52,152 nt of DNA from Dehalococcoidales bacterium (GCA_016286345.1 JAEESL010000006.1:1-52152), one strand, 5' to 3'. Positions 34,341-43,340 are shown, counted from the first letter of the stretch. Numbers and translations are program-made. Notes: generated by a model not told the origin, from the letters alone.

Positions 34341-36518
34341 ATGAGTAAGATCAATAAGGCACCGATAAATAAAGGTGTGGCGGATGTTCCGATAGTCATG
34401 CAGATGGAAGCTCTCGAATGCGGAGCTGCTGCGTTGGCTATGATTCTTGCCTGGTACGGTAAGTGGGTACCATTGGAGCAGGTAAGAAGGGACTGCGGCG
34501 TTTCCCGTGACGGCTCAAATGCCAAGAACATGCTGGTTGCTGCCAGATTGTATGGCCTTGAGGCTAAAGGATACCGTTACGAACCTGATGTCCTGAGAAC
34601 TGATGGGACTTTTCCCTGTATTATTCACTGGAATTTCAATCATTTTGTTGTTCTTAATGGTTTTAAGGGCAATAAGGCCTACATCAATGATCCCGCAAAG
34701 GGTACTTATTCCGTATCCATGGAAGTATTTGATAAATCATTCACCGGAATATGTCTGGTGTTCCAGCCTTCGGCAGACTTCAAACCTTCAGGACAGCAAA
34801 GAAGTGTTTACTCGTTTGCAAGAACCAGACTTAGAGGTGCGGGTGCTTCCTTTGCTCTGGTCGTTATTACGACTGTTATCACTTCATTTATCGGTATTAT
34901 TACTCCAGGTATGACAAATGCCTATGTATCCAGAATTCTTACAGGGCTCAACCCTGAATGGCTGATGCCGTTTATATGGATAATGTCCGGACTGGCGATC
35001 ATGCAGGTAGTGGTTGCATCGATACATGCTATATATACGCTCAAAGCGAATGGCAAGATGGCTATCGTTGCAAACAGTGCATATGTGTGGCATGTTCTCA
35101 GACTTCCAATGGAATTCTTTTCCCAGCGTCTGGCAGGGGATATATCAATGCGCAGACAGCAGAATGCAACCATTGCCAGTGATTTGATCCAAAGATTTGC
35201 ACCTCTGGTGATTCAGCTGTACATGATGATATTTTACCTGTTCGTCATGGTCAGGTACTCACTGGTGCTGTCTTTGATAGGTCTTGCTTCGGTTGTCATT
35301 AACAGTACTCTGTCTTTCTGGATTTCAAGGAAAAGAGTCAACCTCACCAGAGTAAAATCACGTGACTTGGGAAAGCTTTCCGGCAATACAGTAGCCGGAA
35401 TCGAAATGATTGAATCGATAAAGGCATCCGGAGCTGAAAACGGATTCTTCGAGAAGTGGTCAGGTTATCAGGCCAGTGTCAGCAATGGAACTGTCAAATA
35501 CACTAAGTTGAATGCCTATCTCGGACTTATTCCGCAGATAGTATCTTCTTTTACCAGTGCTGTTATTTTCATGTTCAGTGTATATCTTTGTATGAATGGC
35601 GACTGGGAAGTCGGTATGATCGCCGCTTTTTCCGGTTTCCTGAATGCATTTCTCGGTCCTGCCTCTCAGCTGATCTCAGCATCCCAGATGCTGCAGGAAA
35701 TGCGTACTTCTATGGAACGAATTGAGGATGTCATGAATTATCCGACGGACATAGAATATCCTGATCAGGCAAATCCCGATGATATGGAATTCAATAAACT
35801 GACAGGCAAAATAGAACTGAAAAATGTCACTTTCGGCTATTCCCGTATGGCTCCTCCCTTGATCGAAAACTTTTCCCTGACGATCGAGCCGGGGCAATGC
35901 ATTGCTTTCGTCGGTTCCTCCGGCAGCGGCAAGTCAACTCTTTCAAAACTGATCTCAGGCCTTTACAAGCCATGGAGCGGAGAGATCCTTTTTGACGGAA
36001 AACCGATAGAAGAGATCAACCGCAGTATATTTACATCATCACTGGCTGTTGTTGACCAGGATATCATTCTTTTTGAAGATACCATTGCCAATAATATAAA
36101 GATGTGGGACTTATCGATTGAGGATTTTGAGATGATCATGGCTGCCAGGGATGCACAGATACATGATGATATCATGCAGAGAGTCGGCGGCTATCAGTAT
36201 AGGATCACAGAAGGCGGTAAAGACCTTTCCGGAGGACAGCGTCAAAGACTTGAGATCGCCAGAGTACTTGCTCAGGACCCGACTATTGTTATTCTTGATG
36301 AAGCAACCTCTGCTCTTGATGCCCAGACTGAAAGCAGTGTTGTCAAATCAATTACCGACCGTGGAATCACTTCAGTTGTTATCGCACACCGTCTCAGCAC
36401 AATCAGAGACTGTGATGAAATCATTGTTCTTGACCATGGCAAAGTCGTGGAACGTGGAAATCACGAGGAACTCTATGCAAAAGGCGGGTTATATACAAAA
36501 CTTGTCAGCAGTGACTGA
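34341..36518 (+). CDS. C39 peptidase-ABC exporter (NHLM bacteriocin type)
   Basis: 725 residues. An N-terminal C39 peptidase (1-140) has Gln21, Cys27 (ECGAA), His101 (NHFVVL) and Asp117 (NDP), the full set for cutting leaders at double glycine. Six membrane helices follow, about 165-430. The ATPase has GSSGSGKST at about 524-532, signature LSGGQRQR and ILDEATSALD. It would cleave and export the precursor encoded at 38755. Its TGA shares bases with an ATG of the second ABC gene. Confidence 0.92.
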   Translation: MSKINKAPINKGVADVPIVMQMEALECGAAALAMILAWYGKWVPLEQVRRDCGVSRDGSNAKNMLVAARLYGLEAKGYRYEPDVLRTDGTFPCIIHWNFNHFVVLNGFKGNKAYINDPAKGTYSVSMEVFDKSFTGICLVFQPSADFKPSGQQRSVYSFARTRLRGAGASFALVVITTVITSFIGIITPGMTNAYVSRILTGLNPEWLMPFIWIMSGLAIMQVVVASIHAIYTLKANGKMAIVANSAYVWHVLRLPMEFFSQRLAGDISMRRQQNATIASDLIQRFAPLVIQLYMMIFYLFVMVRYSLVLSLIGLASVVINSTLSFWISRKRVNLTRVKSRDLGKLSGNTVAGIEMIESIKASGAENGFFEKWSGYQASVSNGTVKYTKLNAYLGLIPQIVSSFTSAVIFMFSVYLCMNGDWEVGMIAAFSGFLNAFLGPASQLISASQMLQEMRTSMERIEDVMNYPTDIEYPDQANPDDMEFNKLTGKIELKNVTFGYSRMAPPLIENFSLTIEPGQCIAFVGSSGSGKSTLSKLISGLYKPWSGEILFDGKPIEEINRSIFTSSLAVVDQDIILFEDTIANNIKMWDLSIEDFEMIMAARDAQIHDDIMQRVGGYQYRITEGGKDLSGGQRQRLEIARVLAQDPTIVILDEATSALDAQTESSVVKSITDRGITSVVIAHRLSTIRDCDEIIVLDHGKVVERGNHEELYAKGGLYTKLVSSD

Positions 36519-36532
36519 TGAGAGGGATTAAT

Positions 36533-38731
36533 ATGGGACTGTATGATGATCAGATAAGAGAACGTATACGGATGGATGATGAGGAATTCCAGAATTCCAT
36601 GTTCTCCATGGCTGGCATCGTCATGGGCGAAAAGATCTCACGTGCTCTTGAAAATGACAGGATTAAAACAAAAAATGCCATAGAAGAGATACTGAAATTC
36701 TTCCATGCCAGGCCTGTTCCTATGCCTGATGACATAACTGATATCAATGAACAGCTTGAATATCAGCTCAGACCCGCTGGTATCATGTACAGAACTGTCA
36801 ATCTTGAGGACGGCTGGTATAAGGACTCGATCGGTCCTATGCTTGGAGTGACCAGAGAAGACGGAACTCCCATTGCTCTCGTTCCTGAAAAGTTATTCGG
36901 CTACTCGTATTATGACTATGAACAGGGAAAACGGGTAAAAGTCGGCAGTAAAACATCCGAATATCTGTCGGATGAAGCAATTGTCTTTTATAAATCGCTG
37001 CCATTGAAAAAGATCGGTATAAAGGATCTGACCTCGTATGCCGTGCAGTCCTTTACTTATACCGATATTGCCATGGTCGCAATAACTGCACTTATTGTTT
37101 CATTGATAGGTATGCTCCTTCCTTGGGCGAATAATCTTATATATGGAAAAGTCCTGTCAGGCGGAAGCTACAATCTCCTTATCGGTGTTTTTGCATTCCT
37201 CTTCAGCGTGACGGTCTCACAGCTGATCTTCCGTGCTGTTAATACTTTGCTTATAGAGAGGATTTCCTCCAAGGTCAGAGTTCAGGTTCAGGCAGCGGGA
37301 ATGATGCGCCTGCTTTCTCTTCCGGCTGTTTTTTTCAAGGACAAACCATCCGGTGACCTTGCAGCACGTATGTCGTATATTGAAGAAGTGACAAATACGA
37401 TGACAAGAGTTGTTCTTACAACAAGCTTCACAACACTGTTTTCGCTAGTTTATATTTCTCAGATGCTCCATTACGGGCCGGGAGTCGTAGTCCCGGGTCT
37501 TCTTGTGATCCTGTTCACGTTATTATTCTCTGTTGTATTTACGATTGCTCAGGTACGTATTTCAAGGCAGATAATGGAACTGCATGCCAAAGAGGCAGGT
37601 ACGGATTATGCCATTATAAGTGGCGTTCAGAAGATCAAGCTGGCAGGTGCAGAGAAGAGAGCATTCTCAAAATGGGCCGAGGAATACACTGAACTGGCAA
37701 AACTTCAGTATGATCCTCCTGCCGTTATAAAATTCAGCACAGTTGTGACTTCATGCATATCTTTGATTGGAACAATCGTGATATATTACTTCACAATCAA
37801 GACCAATGTGGCACTTGAAGACTATTTTGCATTCAATGTGGCATATGGAAATGTAATGGGTGCATTTGTGATGCTGGTAGCAATGATCGGAGATATTTCC
37901 ATGATCCAGCCTATGCTTGAAATGGTGAAACCGATATTGGAGACCGTTCCTGAGGTTGCGGAAAATAAGAGTATTGTTACCAGGCTTTCAGGCGGCATTG
38001 AAATGAATGGTGTGTCATTCCGCTATAACGACAACATGCCTTTCATTTTCGATAATCTGTCGCTGAGAATAGCTCCCGGACAGTATGTTGCGATCGTTGG
38101 CAAGACTGGCTGCGGGAAATCAACACTAATGCGTCTGCTGCTGGGTTTTGAATTACCGCAAAAAGGTGCAATTTATTATGACGGGAGGGATCTGAATACC
38201 CTTGATCTGAAGTCACTGAGACGACATATCGGAACAGTAATGCAGAATGGCAAACTCTTCCAGGGAGATATCTATTCGAATATCACAATCTCTGCTCCCC
38301 AGATGAGTGTTGATGATGCCTGGGAAGTGGCAGAGACTGCTGGAATTGCCGATGATATCAGGGATATGCCGATGGGTATGCATACTGTTATCTCCGAATC
38401 CGGAGGCGGTATCTCCGGCGGGCAGAAGCAGAGACTCATGATCGCCAGGGCAATTGCCCCGAAACCCAAAATTCTCATGTTCGATGAAGCTACATCAGCT
38501 CTTGATAATGTGACTCAGAAGAAGATATCAGATGCACTGGATGCATTGAATTGCACAAGGATAGTGATAGCACACAGACTCAGTACTATCAAACATTGCG
38601 ACAGAATCCTTGTAATCGATGACGGAAAAATCAGCGAGGATGGGACTTATGATGAGCTGCTGGCGAAAAAAGGATTGTTCGCAGAATTGGTCGAACGGCA
38701 GCGTTTGGATACAACAGAAAACAAAGAATAA
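36533..38731 (+). CDS. Second NHLM-type ABC exporter subunit
   Basis: About 732 residues. The first roughly 150 residues form a non-peptidase, cytoplasmic N-terminal domain (no C39 Cys/His), as in the second transporter of NHLM systems. Membrane helices at about 185-435, then the ATPase with GKTGCGKST (about 523-531), signature SGGQKQR and MFDEATSALD. I chose ATG 36533 because AGAGGG is 6 bases upstream; ATG 36518 overlaps the previous stop. It probably pairs with the C39 exporter as a heterodimer. Confidence 0.9.
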   Translation: MGLYDDQIRERIRMDDEEFQNSMFSMAGIVMGEKISRALENDRIKTKNAIEEILKFFHARPVPMPDDITDINEQLEYQLRPAGIMYRTVNLEDGWYKDSIGPMLGVTREDGTPIALVPEKLFGYSYYDYEQGKRVKVGSKTSEYLSDEAIVFYKSLPLKKIGIKDLTSYAVQSFTYTDIAMVAITALIVSLIGMLLPWANNLIYGKVLSGGSYNLLIGVFAFLFSVTVSQLIFRAVNTLLIERISSKVRVQVQAAGMMRLLSLPAVFFKDKPSGDLAARMSYIEEVTNTMTRVVLTTSFTTLFSLVYISQMLHYGPGVVVPGLLVILFTLLFSVVFTIAQVRISRQIMELHAKEAGTDYAIISGVQKIKLAGAEKRAFSKWAEEYTELAKLQYDPPAVIKFSTVVTSCISLIGTIVIYYFTIKTNVALEDYFAFNVAYGNVMGAFVMLVAMIGDISMIQPMLEMVKPILETVPEVAENKSIVTRLSGGIEMNGVSFRYNDNMPFIFDNLSLRIAPGQYVAIVGKTGCGKSTLMRLLLGFELPQKGAIYYDGRDLNTLDLKSLRRHIGTVMQNGKLFQGDIYSNITISAPQMSVDDAWEVAETAGIADDIRDMPMGMHTVISESGGGISGGQKQRLMIARAIAPKPKILMFDEATSALDNVTQKKISDALDALNCTRIVIAHRLSTIKHCDRILVIDDGKISEDGTYDELLAKKGLFAELVERQRLDTTENKE

Positions 38732-38754
38732 TAACATAATAAGGAGTTATATTT

Positions 38755-39018
38755 ATGGAAAACAAATCTCTTGATCAGATCATTAAGACACTCAAGTGCT
38801 ATGAATTGAATGATGAAGACCTTAACACCGTCAGCGGTGGTCTTAATCAGCCCGGCGACAAATATGGCGGAAAAGTTGATTGCTCCAATCCTGATTGTTT
38901 TGTTCATTATGAAGGTACAGGAAATAAAGGCGAATTCTTACTTGCCCAGACATATCATGGCAAGAAATGTCCTGCCTGTGGTAAGGGTACACTTACCGTA
39001 GAAGTTTATGAACTTTAA
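38755..39018 (+). CDS. Double-glycine precursor peptide with zinc-ribbon-like core
   Basis: 87 residues. Residues 1-29 look like an export leader ending ELNDEDLNTVSGG, with Gly28-Gly29 as the C39 cleavage site. The 58-residue core has Cys43, Cys48, Cys72 and Cys75 (CX4C-X23-CX2C), a zinc-ribbon or two-disulfide pattern, and is rich in Gly and Lys. No modification enzyme or immunity gene is seen nearby. AAGGAG precedes the ATG. It closes the export locus, so it is the likely cargo: a small bacteriocin or signalling protein. No known family is recognised. Confidence 0.75.
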   Translation: MENKSLDQIIKTLKCYELNDEDLNTVSGGLNQPGDKYGGKVDCSNPDCFVHYEGTGNKGEFLLAQTYHGKKCPACGKGTLTVEVYEL

Positions 39019-39030
39019 TCGGAGATTTAA

Positions 39031-39060
39031 ATAGAGACAGCTGAAATACGCTGTCTCTAT
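39031..39060. terminator. Hairpin between precursor gene and helicase gene
   Basis: ATAGAGACAGC (39031-39041) pairs perfectly with GCTGTCTCTAT (39050-39060) over an 8-base loop. There is no T-run, so it is not a textbook terminator. It sits between converging genes and includes the helicase stop codon, so it may stabilise both mRNA ends. Confidence 0.6.
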
Positions 39061-40460
39061 TCATCAAAGGAATAACGGGCCAGAGGCCTGACATTGTTTG
39101 TATCTTTCAGTGTGGGCAGTTTTGCCTGATCTGGAGGCAGTATCTCATCTGCTGATGCAATCTTCCTTAAAAACGTTTTTATGGTCGGATCAGTCATTAT
39201 GTCCCGTCTGGTGATCCTTCTTCTGAGAACTATGCCGTCAAGAGATCTGCATCTTGACAATGCCACATACGTCTGACCGTGTGCAAACGCACCGGTTCCC
39301 ATGTCTATCATTACTTTGTCAAAAGTTTTACCCTGGCTTTTATGTATCGTTACTGCCCATGCCAGCATGACGGGAAACTGGGTGAAGCTTCCGAGGGTTT
39401 CAGGGACCACTATATCGCCATACAACTCATAGTGGATGATTTCCCATTTATATGTGTTGACTTCGCAGATGGTGCCGTTCTGAAGTTCACAGAGCAGGGT
39501 AGTGCCGTCGCCCTTGTGATTGATCTTGAGCAGTTTGCCAAGTGTTCCGTTGACCCAGCGGTGGCTTGGATCATTTGCGGTCATCATGATCTGTGCTCCT
39601 TCCTTCAGGATCAGATCTGCTGAAGTGGGAAGATAATCTTTTGGGAATTTTCCTTCCAGTTCTCCTTCAAATGTTTCAAGTGTGGAGTTAAGTTTATCAA
39701 GATGCCTCTGATTGATATCTGTTGCCACTCTGTTAGTAGTAGTAAGACAGATGTAGTAATCGTCATCGGGAAATTCAAAGTTATCCACATATCTGGTGTT
39801 GATGATATCCAGATCCTGGGAAGTCACACTGTTGTCTCTGATATGATTAAGTATAGTGATAAATTCGTTATCACTTTGCCTGAAGACTTTATCAAGTTCG
39901 ATCTTCCATATAGGAAGCTGTGACATTGCTTTTGCAGAGAAAAAGTTCGGTGAATCATATATTCCCAAGAGCACTTCCTCTTCATCTCTGGTTACGACAG
40001 GCGGAAGCTGGTAGAGATCTCCGATAAATACCATTTGTATCCCGCCGAAAGGAGTACCGGGTTTTGGTCCGTACAGTCGCAGGAAGATATCGACACAGTC
40101 GAGCAGATCTGCCCTGACCATGGATATCTCATCAATGATTATCATATCCAGGTTCTTAACGATTTTTTTCTTGTTTCCTGGTTTTAATTCACGTACACCT
40201 TCAGGAGTGATTCCGGGCTTAAAACCAAAGAAGGAATGGATTGTCTGCCCGTGAACGTTAAGAGCAGCGACTCCTGTGGGGGCAAGTATCACCATTCGTT
40301 TGTGTGTAGTGTGGGTGAAATACGTAAGAAGAGTTGATTTGCCTGTTCCGGCCTTACCGGTAATAAACAGACTGACATTGGAAAACTCCATAAGCTGAAC
40401 TGCCTGGGTGAATTCCGGTGTCATTTCCAATATATTGTTTTCTTGTGTCTGCCTGTCCAT
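39057..40460 (-). CDS. PIF1/RecD-like superfamily 1 DNA helicase
   Basis: 467 residues. Walker A GKAGTGKST at 35-43, motif LAPTGVAALNVHGQTIHSFF, Walker B IIIDEISMV, GDLYQLPPVV, and the C-terminal motif TIHKSQGKTFDKV with YVALSRCRS. This is the compact PIF1-like helicase form seen in many bacteria; it would act on DNA or RNA-DNA duplexes. No nuclease domain is seen. On the minus strand the probable -10 TATCAT (40470-40475) lies 9 bases before the ATG, so its leader would be very short. Confidence 0.87.
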   Translation of the reverse strand: MDRQTQENNILEMTPEFTQAVQLMEFSNVSLFITGKAGTGKSTLLTYFTHTTHKRMVILAPTGVAALNVHGQTIHSFFGFKPGITPEGVRELKPGNKKKIVKNLDMIIIDEISMVRADLLDCVDIFLRLYGPKPGTPFGGIQMVFIGDLYQLPPVVTRDEEEVLLGIYDSPNFFSAKAMSQLPIWKIELDKVFRQSDNEFITILNHIRDNSVTSQDLDIINTRYVDNFEFPDDDYYICLTTTNRVATDINQRHLDKLNSTLETFEGELEGKFPKDYLPTSADLILKEGAQIMMTANDPSHRWVNGTLGKLLKINHKGDGTTLLCELQNGTICEVNTYKWEIIHYELYGDIVVPETLGSFTQFPVMLAWAVTIHKSQGKTFDKVMIDMGTGAFAHGQTYVALSRCRSLDGIVLRRRITRRDIMTDPTIKTFLRKIASADEILPPDQAKLPTLKDTNNVRPLARYSFDE

Positions 40461-40484
40461 ACAGATTTAATGATACCATTTCAA

Positions 40485-40512
40485 TTGTCCCAATTTTGTA
40501 AAATGCTACTAT
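40485..40512 (+). promoter_or_regulatory. Promoter of the site-2 protease gene (leaderless)
   Basis: -35 TTGTCC (40485-40490), 16-base spacer, then TGC and -10 TACTAT (40507-40512). The -10 ends 7 bases before ATG 40520, with no Shine-Dalgarno. The transcript should therefore start at the start codon. Confidence 0.65.
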
Positions 40513-40519
40513 TAAGTGT

Positions 40520-41620
40520 ATGAAAAGTTCATTTTCCATAGGAAAGATCGGCGGGGTACCTGTAAGGCTCCATTTCACCTGGATATTTATCTTTTTATAT
40601 GTTGTATGGAGCCTCATGGATGCATATTATCCCGGTCCCGGAACAGAGATATCTATTTTTGTGTATCTCGGTTTATCCGTGGCTACAAGTCTTCTTTTCT
40701 TTATTTCCATACTCTGTCATGAGCTGGGGCACAGCTTTGCAGCCGGAAAATGCGGAGTCACGGTTTCCAGCATAACTCTTCATCTGTTCGGTGGCGTTGC
40801 CAGAATGGATGAACAGCCCCAGACTCCTAAGAAAGAATTCTTTATTTCCATAATGGGTCCGGTTGTAAGTCTGACTATCGGTGGTATCGGACTGGCTCTG
40901 GCGTTTTTTAGTATGGGAAAGGTTTTCTATCTTATTCCGAATCTTCTGCTTTGGCTTGGATATGTGAATGTAATTACGGCATTGTTCAATCTTCTTCCCG
41001 GTTTTCCGATGGACGGCGGAAGGGTACTACGAGCCGTCATCTGGAGCAAAACCGGGAATGAAACCAAGGCAACAAGGATCACATGTAAGGTCGGTATGGC
41101 ATTTGCCGTGATCGTCGGCCTGGTCGGCATATATTTCATGATCATACAGTCATTTTCACTGGGTATCTGGGCTTTTATCATTGCCTGGTTCTTCTATGGG
41201 GCATCTAAGGAAACTCTGGATGAAATGAAGACAAGACGTGATTATTCCATGTATCCGCTGTCAAAGCATCTCAATCATGATTATCAGGTCTTTATGGCTC
41301 TCGACAGTATCGGTTTCGTAAATAAAAAACTTTCAAAAGTGAATGGCAATATTCCGATCCTTGTGAGTAAGGATAACGGTATTATCGGAATACTTGAAAA
41401 AAAAGATCTGGATGTCGCAGCCGTGCAGGGAACTGACATCAGACTGGGAAGTATCATGCATCCTCTTCAGGATTATTTTGTTCCGATCTCAGCAGATCCT
41501 TTAACTGCTCTTGATGTGATGAACCGGCAGTGTACAGATAATATTGCTGTGATAGATGGCAATAAGCTCCTTGGTTTTGTCAGCAGAAAAGAATTATCCG
41601 AAATACAGGGCAGTGTATGA
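40520..41620 (+). CDS. Site-2 protease family (M50) membrane metalloprotease with CBS-like tail
   Basis: 366 residues, about six membrane segments in the first 230. The zinc motif HELGH is at 67-71 and the second ligand Asp165 lies in NLLPGFPMDGGRVL (157-170). The tail (about 255-366) resembles a CBS pair (MALDSIGFVNKKLSKVNGNI; DNIAVIDGNKLLGFVSRKEL), as in the SpoIVFB-like/Rv2869-like CBS forms, which may sense adenine nucleotides. It would cut a membrane-embedded substrate, often an anti-sigma factor; none is identifiable next to it. Confidence 0.9.
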   Translation: MKSSFSIGKIGGVPVRLHFTWIFIFLYVVWSLMDAYYPGPGTEISIFVYLGLSVATSLLFFISILCHELGHSFAAGKCGVTVSSITLHLFGGVARMDEQPQTPKKEFFISIMGPVVSLTIGGIGLALAFFSMGKVFYLIPNLLLWLGYVNVITALFNLLPGFPMDGGRVLRAVIWSKTGNETKATRITCKVGMAFAVIVGLVGIYFMIIQSFSLGIWAFIIAWFFYGASKETLDEMKTRRDYSMYPLSKHLNHDYQVFMALDSIGFVNKKLSKVNGNIPILVSKDNGIIGILEKKDLDVAAVQGTDIRLGSIMHPLQDYFVPISADPLTALDVMNRQCTDNIAVIDGNKLLGFVSRKELSEIQGSV

Positions 41621-41624
41621 TTGT

Positions 41625-41653
41625 TTGACACTTGAATTTGTCTCACGTATAAT
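41625..41653 (+). promoter_or_regulatory. Perfect consensus promoter of the tRNA-Thr/tRNA-Tyr unit
   Basis: TTGACA (41625-41630) and TATAAT (41648-41653) are separated by exactly 17 bases, the ideal housekeeping-sigma promoter. It starts 5 bases after the protease stop codon. Confidence 0.9.
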
Positions 41654-41676
41654 AATCACTCGTACAGATTGTATGT

Positions 41677-41748
41677 GCCCGAGTGGCGCAATGGTAGCGC
41701 AATTGACTTGTAATCAATAGGTTGTAGGTTCGAGCCCTATCTCGGGCT
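41677..41748 (+). tRNA. tRNA-Thr (TGT)
   Basis: Cloverleaf: acceptor GCCCGAG pairs with CTCGGGC, anticodon stem ATTGA/TCAAT around CTTGTAA gives TGT, T-arm GGTTCGAGCCC. 72 bases with discriminator T; CCA is not encoded, unlike tRNA-Ile. Confidence 0.94.
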
Positions 41749-41765
41749 TGTTAAAAAATGAATAT

Positions 41766-41849
41766 GGAGAGATGGCCGAGCGGTTAATGGCAACAGACTG
41801 TAAATCTGTCGTACTACGTACTTCATAGGTTCGAATCCTATTCTCTCCA
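41766..41849 (+). tRNA. tRNA-Tyr (GTA)
   Basis: Acceptor GGAGAGA pairs with TCTCTCC, anticodon stem ACAGA/TCTGT around CTGTAAA gives GTA, and the long variable arm (GTACTACGTAC region) marks a class II tRNA. T-arm GGTTCGAATCC. 84 bases, no encoded CCA. A terminator follows 15 bases later, then the accessory island. Confidence 0.94.
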
Positions 41850-41864
41850 GTCCTTCGAAAGAAT

Positions 41865-41890
41865 AAGCACCCATCATGGGTGCTTTTTTA
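41865..41890 (+). terminator. Terminator after tRNA-Tyr
   Basis: AAGCACCCA (41865-41873) pairs with TGGGTGCTT (41877-41885) over a 3-base loop, with a T-run after. The stem is nearly the same as that of the tRNA-Ile terminator at 21241. Repeat copy B starts at the next base. Confidence 0.9.
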
Positions 41891-41952
41891 TTTGTCAGGG
41901 ATAATTGTAAAACGCTGTGGTGACAAGTCATGCATGACAGTTTATTCGCTCA
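41891..41952 (+). repeat. Dispersed 62-bp repeat, copy B (toxin-fragment remnant)
   Basis: It matches 25382-25444, opening TTTGTCAGGGATAATT. The frame reads LSGIIVKRCGDKSCMTV before diverging and stopping, so only the first part of the toxin-tail fragment survives here. The 228-base gap 41850-42077 otherwise contains the terminator, about 70 bases without recognisable signals, and the XRE promoter. Confidence 0.8.
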
Positions 41953-42021
41953 TTGACGTACAGCTGTTTTTAATGACAAAACACTATATCTGGTTAGTAC
42001 AAAAAAACTGCACTCCATTAC

Positions 42022-42050
42022 TTGAATAATTTAAAACTGTACTGTACAAT
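42022..42050 (+). promoter_or_regulatory. XRE gene promoter with overlapping operator
   Basis: -35 TTGAAT (42022-42027), 17-base spacer, -10 TACAAT (42045-42050). A perfect inverted repeat with one central base, TGTAC-T-GTACA (42038-42048), overlaps the -10. A repressor bound here would block RNA polymerase; the XRE protein encoded directly downstream is the natural candidate. Confidence 0.75.
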
Positions 42051-42077
42051 AGAATTGCACAAACAGGAGGATGAGAT

Positions 42078-42440
42078 ATGGCGAACAAGGTTTTCAGCAC
42101 GAGAGTCAGAGAATTACGTGAAAAAGCAGAACTCAGTATGGATCAGCTAGCGAAACAGATGGGGATTACTAAAAGTCGTGTTAATATGTGGGAAAATAAT
42201 GGCACTGTCCCTCGCATGAATGTTCTCGTAGAACTCGCAAAGTTCTTTAGGGTTACGACAGACTACTTGCTTGGGAATGATGATGTCAGTAATCTTTCGC
42301 CAAATAACACCCGTCTAAGTACCTTGCAGCGGAATTTGGGAAAACTTAGTGACGCTGATCTTGAGAAGGCTGAGGGGATGCTGAAAGCTGTTTTCATGGA
42401 GATTTTTAACGAAGATGGGGACGAAGATGACGATATCTAA
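42078..42440 (+). CDS. XRE-family HTH repressor
   Basis: 120 residues. HTH at about 8-62 (LREKAELSMDQLAKQMGITK, SRVNMWENNGTVPRMNVLVE) with the ending RVTTDYLLG typical of phage- and ICE-type repressors. The acidic C-terminus (EDGDEDDDI) is probably an interaction tail. GGAGG stands 9 bases before the ATG. It overlaps the ImmA-like gene, the usual partner that cleaves such repressors, and likely binds the palindrome in its own promoter. Confidence 0.87.
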   Translation: MANKVFSTRVRELREKAELSMDQLAKQMGITKSRVNMWENNGTVPRMNVLVELAKFFRVTTDYLLGNDDVSNLSPNNTRLSTLQRNLGKLSDADLEKAEGMLKAVFMEIFNEDGDEDDDI

Positions 42441-43113
42441 AATCTACAGTGTCAGAGAACCAGACTTTAAGAAAATCTATCAATATGCAAATAAGATTTT
42501 GGTTCGATCTTCGGTTATTGGTGGATTTCCGTTTAAGGCAAAGGCACTGGTCAAAGAGCAGACAGATATCGCATTTTGTACATTTGAAAAAGCAAATAAT
42601 AAGTATCGCCAAGACATCAGGCAGTTTGGAAGCGATTCAGCAGTCCTTATGGAGATGCGGGGCGCCTATATCATTTTTTATAACGAATCTGAAGCACTGT
42701 ATCGCATCCGATTTTCCATCATGCATGAACTCGGGCACTATCTTCTTGGCCATAAATTAAATCTTAATCTGGAAGATGATTTATATGGTGTACAGGAAAT
42801 CGAAGCAAACTGTTTTGCCGCACAGGTATTAATGCCGGAGCAGCTACTTCGCGTATGCTCGAAACGTGGGAAAACACTCTCGGATGATTTTATTATTCGA
42901 TCATTTGAAGTTTCTCGGGAAGCTGCCCAAAAACGGCGAAACACTCTTGCGAAAACGGTTTATGAGTGGCGGTCAAGGGAAGAGTCACGATATGATGATA
43001 ATATCCTCAATAAATATGCGGATCTGATTGATCGTATTGCGCCTCTTCCAACAAGTACTCCTATACCTTTAAAAATGACCATGAGCGCGAACAGGAGCGA
43101 ACCTCATTGTTAA
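42427..43113 (+). CDS. ImmA/IrrE-type metallopeptidase
   Basis: About 228 residues. Zinc motif HELGH within MHELGHYLLGH near residue 100, with the downstream Glu of IEANCFAAQVLMPEQ as third ligand. ImmA-type proteases cleave the adjacent XRE repressor to relieve repression after a signal. I prefer ATG 42427 (GGGGA 5 bases upstream) over ATG 42415. It overlaps the XRE gene by 14 bases, so the two are translationally coupled. Confidence 0.87.
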   Translation: MTISKIYSVREPDFKKIYQYANKILVRSSVIGGFPFKAKALVKEQTDIAFCTFEKANNKYRQDIRQFGSDSAVLMEMRGAYIIFYNESEALYRIRFSIMHELGHYLLGHKLNLNLEDDLYGVQEIEANCFAAQVLMPEQLLRVCSKRGKTLSDDFIIRSFEVSREAAQKRRNTLAKTVYEWRSREESRYDDNILNKYADLIDRIAPLPTSTPIPLKMTMSANRSEPHC

Positions 43114-43157
43114 ACGTTCACGTTGGAACTAATGTAATGTACTTATGAAGGGAGGTG

Positions 43158-43340
43158 ATGTCAATTGAGAGTATTGAGCTTTTCGATAAAGAAAAACGCC
43201 TTAACAATTGTAACCAGCAACTGCTAAGACGCATTTCCTCGGATGTGGCAAACATCCTAAAGCTATTAAATTATTATGTCGCACTCCGAGGAAATAATCA
43301 ATATACCAAAAGAAGAACCATTATAAATTTTGGTTCATAA
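43158..43340 (+). CDS. Small protein of unknown function in the island
   Basis: 60 residues (or 61 from GTG 43155), rich in Asn, Leu and Arg, with a helical stretch LFDKEKRLNNCNQQLLRRIS and a basic end. GAAGGGAGG lies upstream but unusually close to the ATG (2 bases). A start at ATT 43164 would give better spacing, so the exact start is open. No family recognised. Place before the DUF4417 gene suggests it belongs to the same unit. Confidence 0.45.
   Translation: MSIESIELFDKEKRLNNCNQQLLRRISSDVANILKLLNYYVALRGNNQYTKRRTIINFGS

Noticed and set aside
43155-43340. Recombinase or excisionase small gene
   Set aside because: The short protein shows no HTH or catalytic motif, so no such function can be supported.
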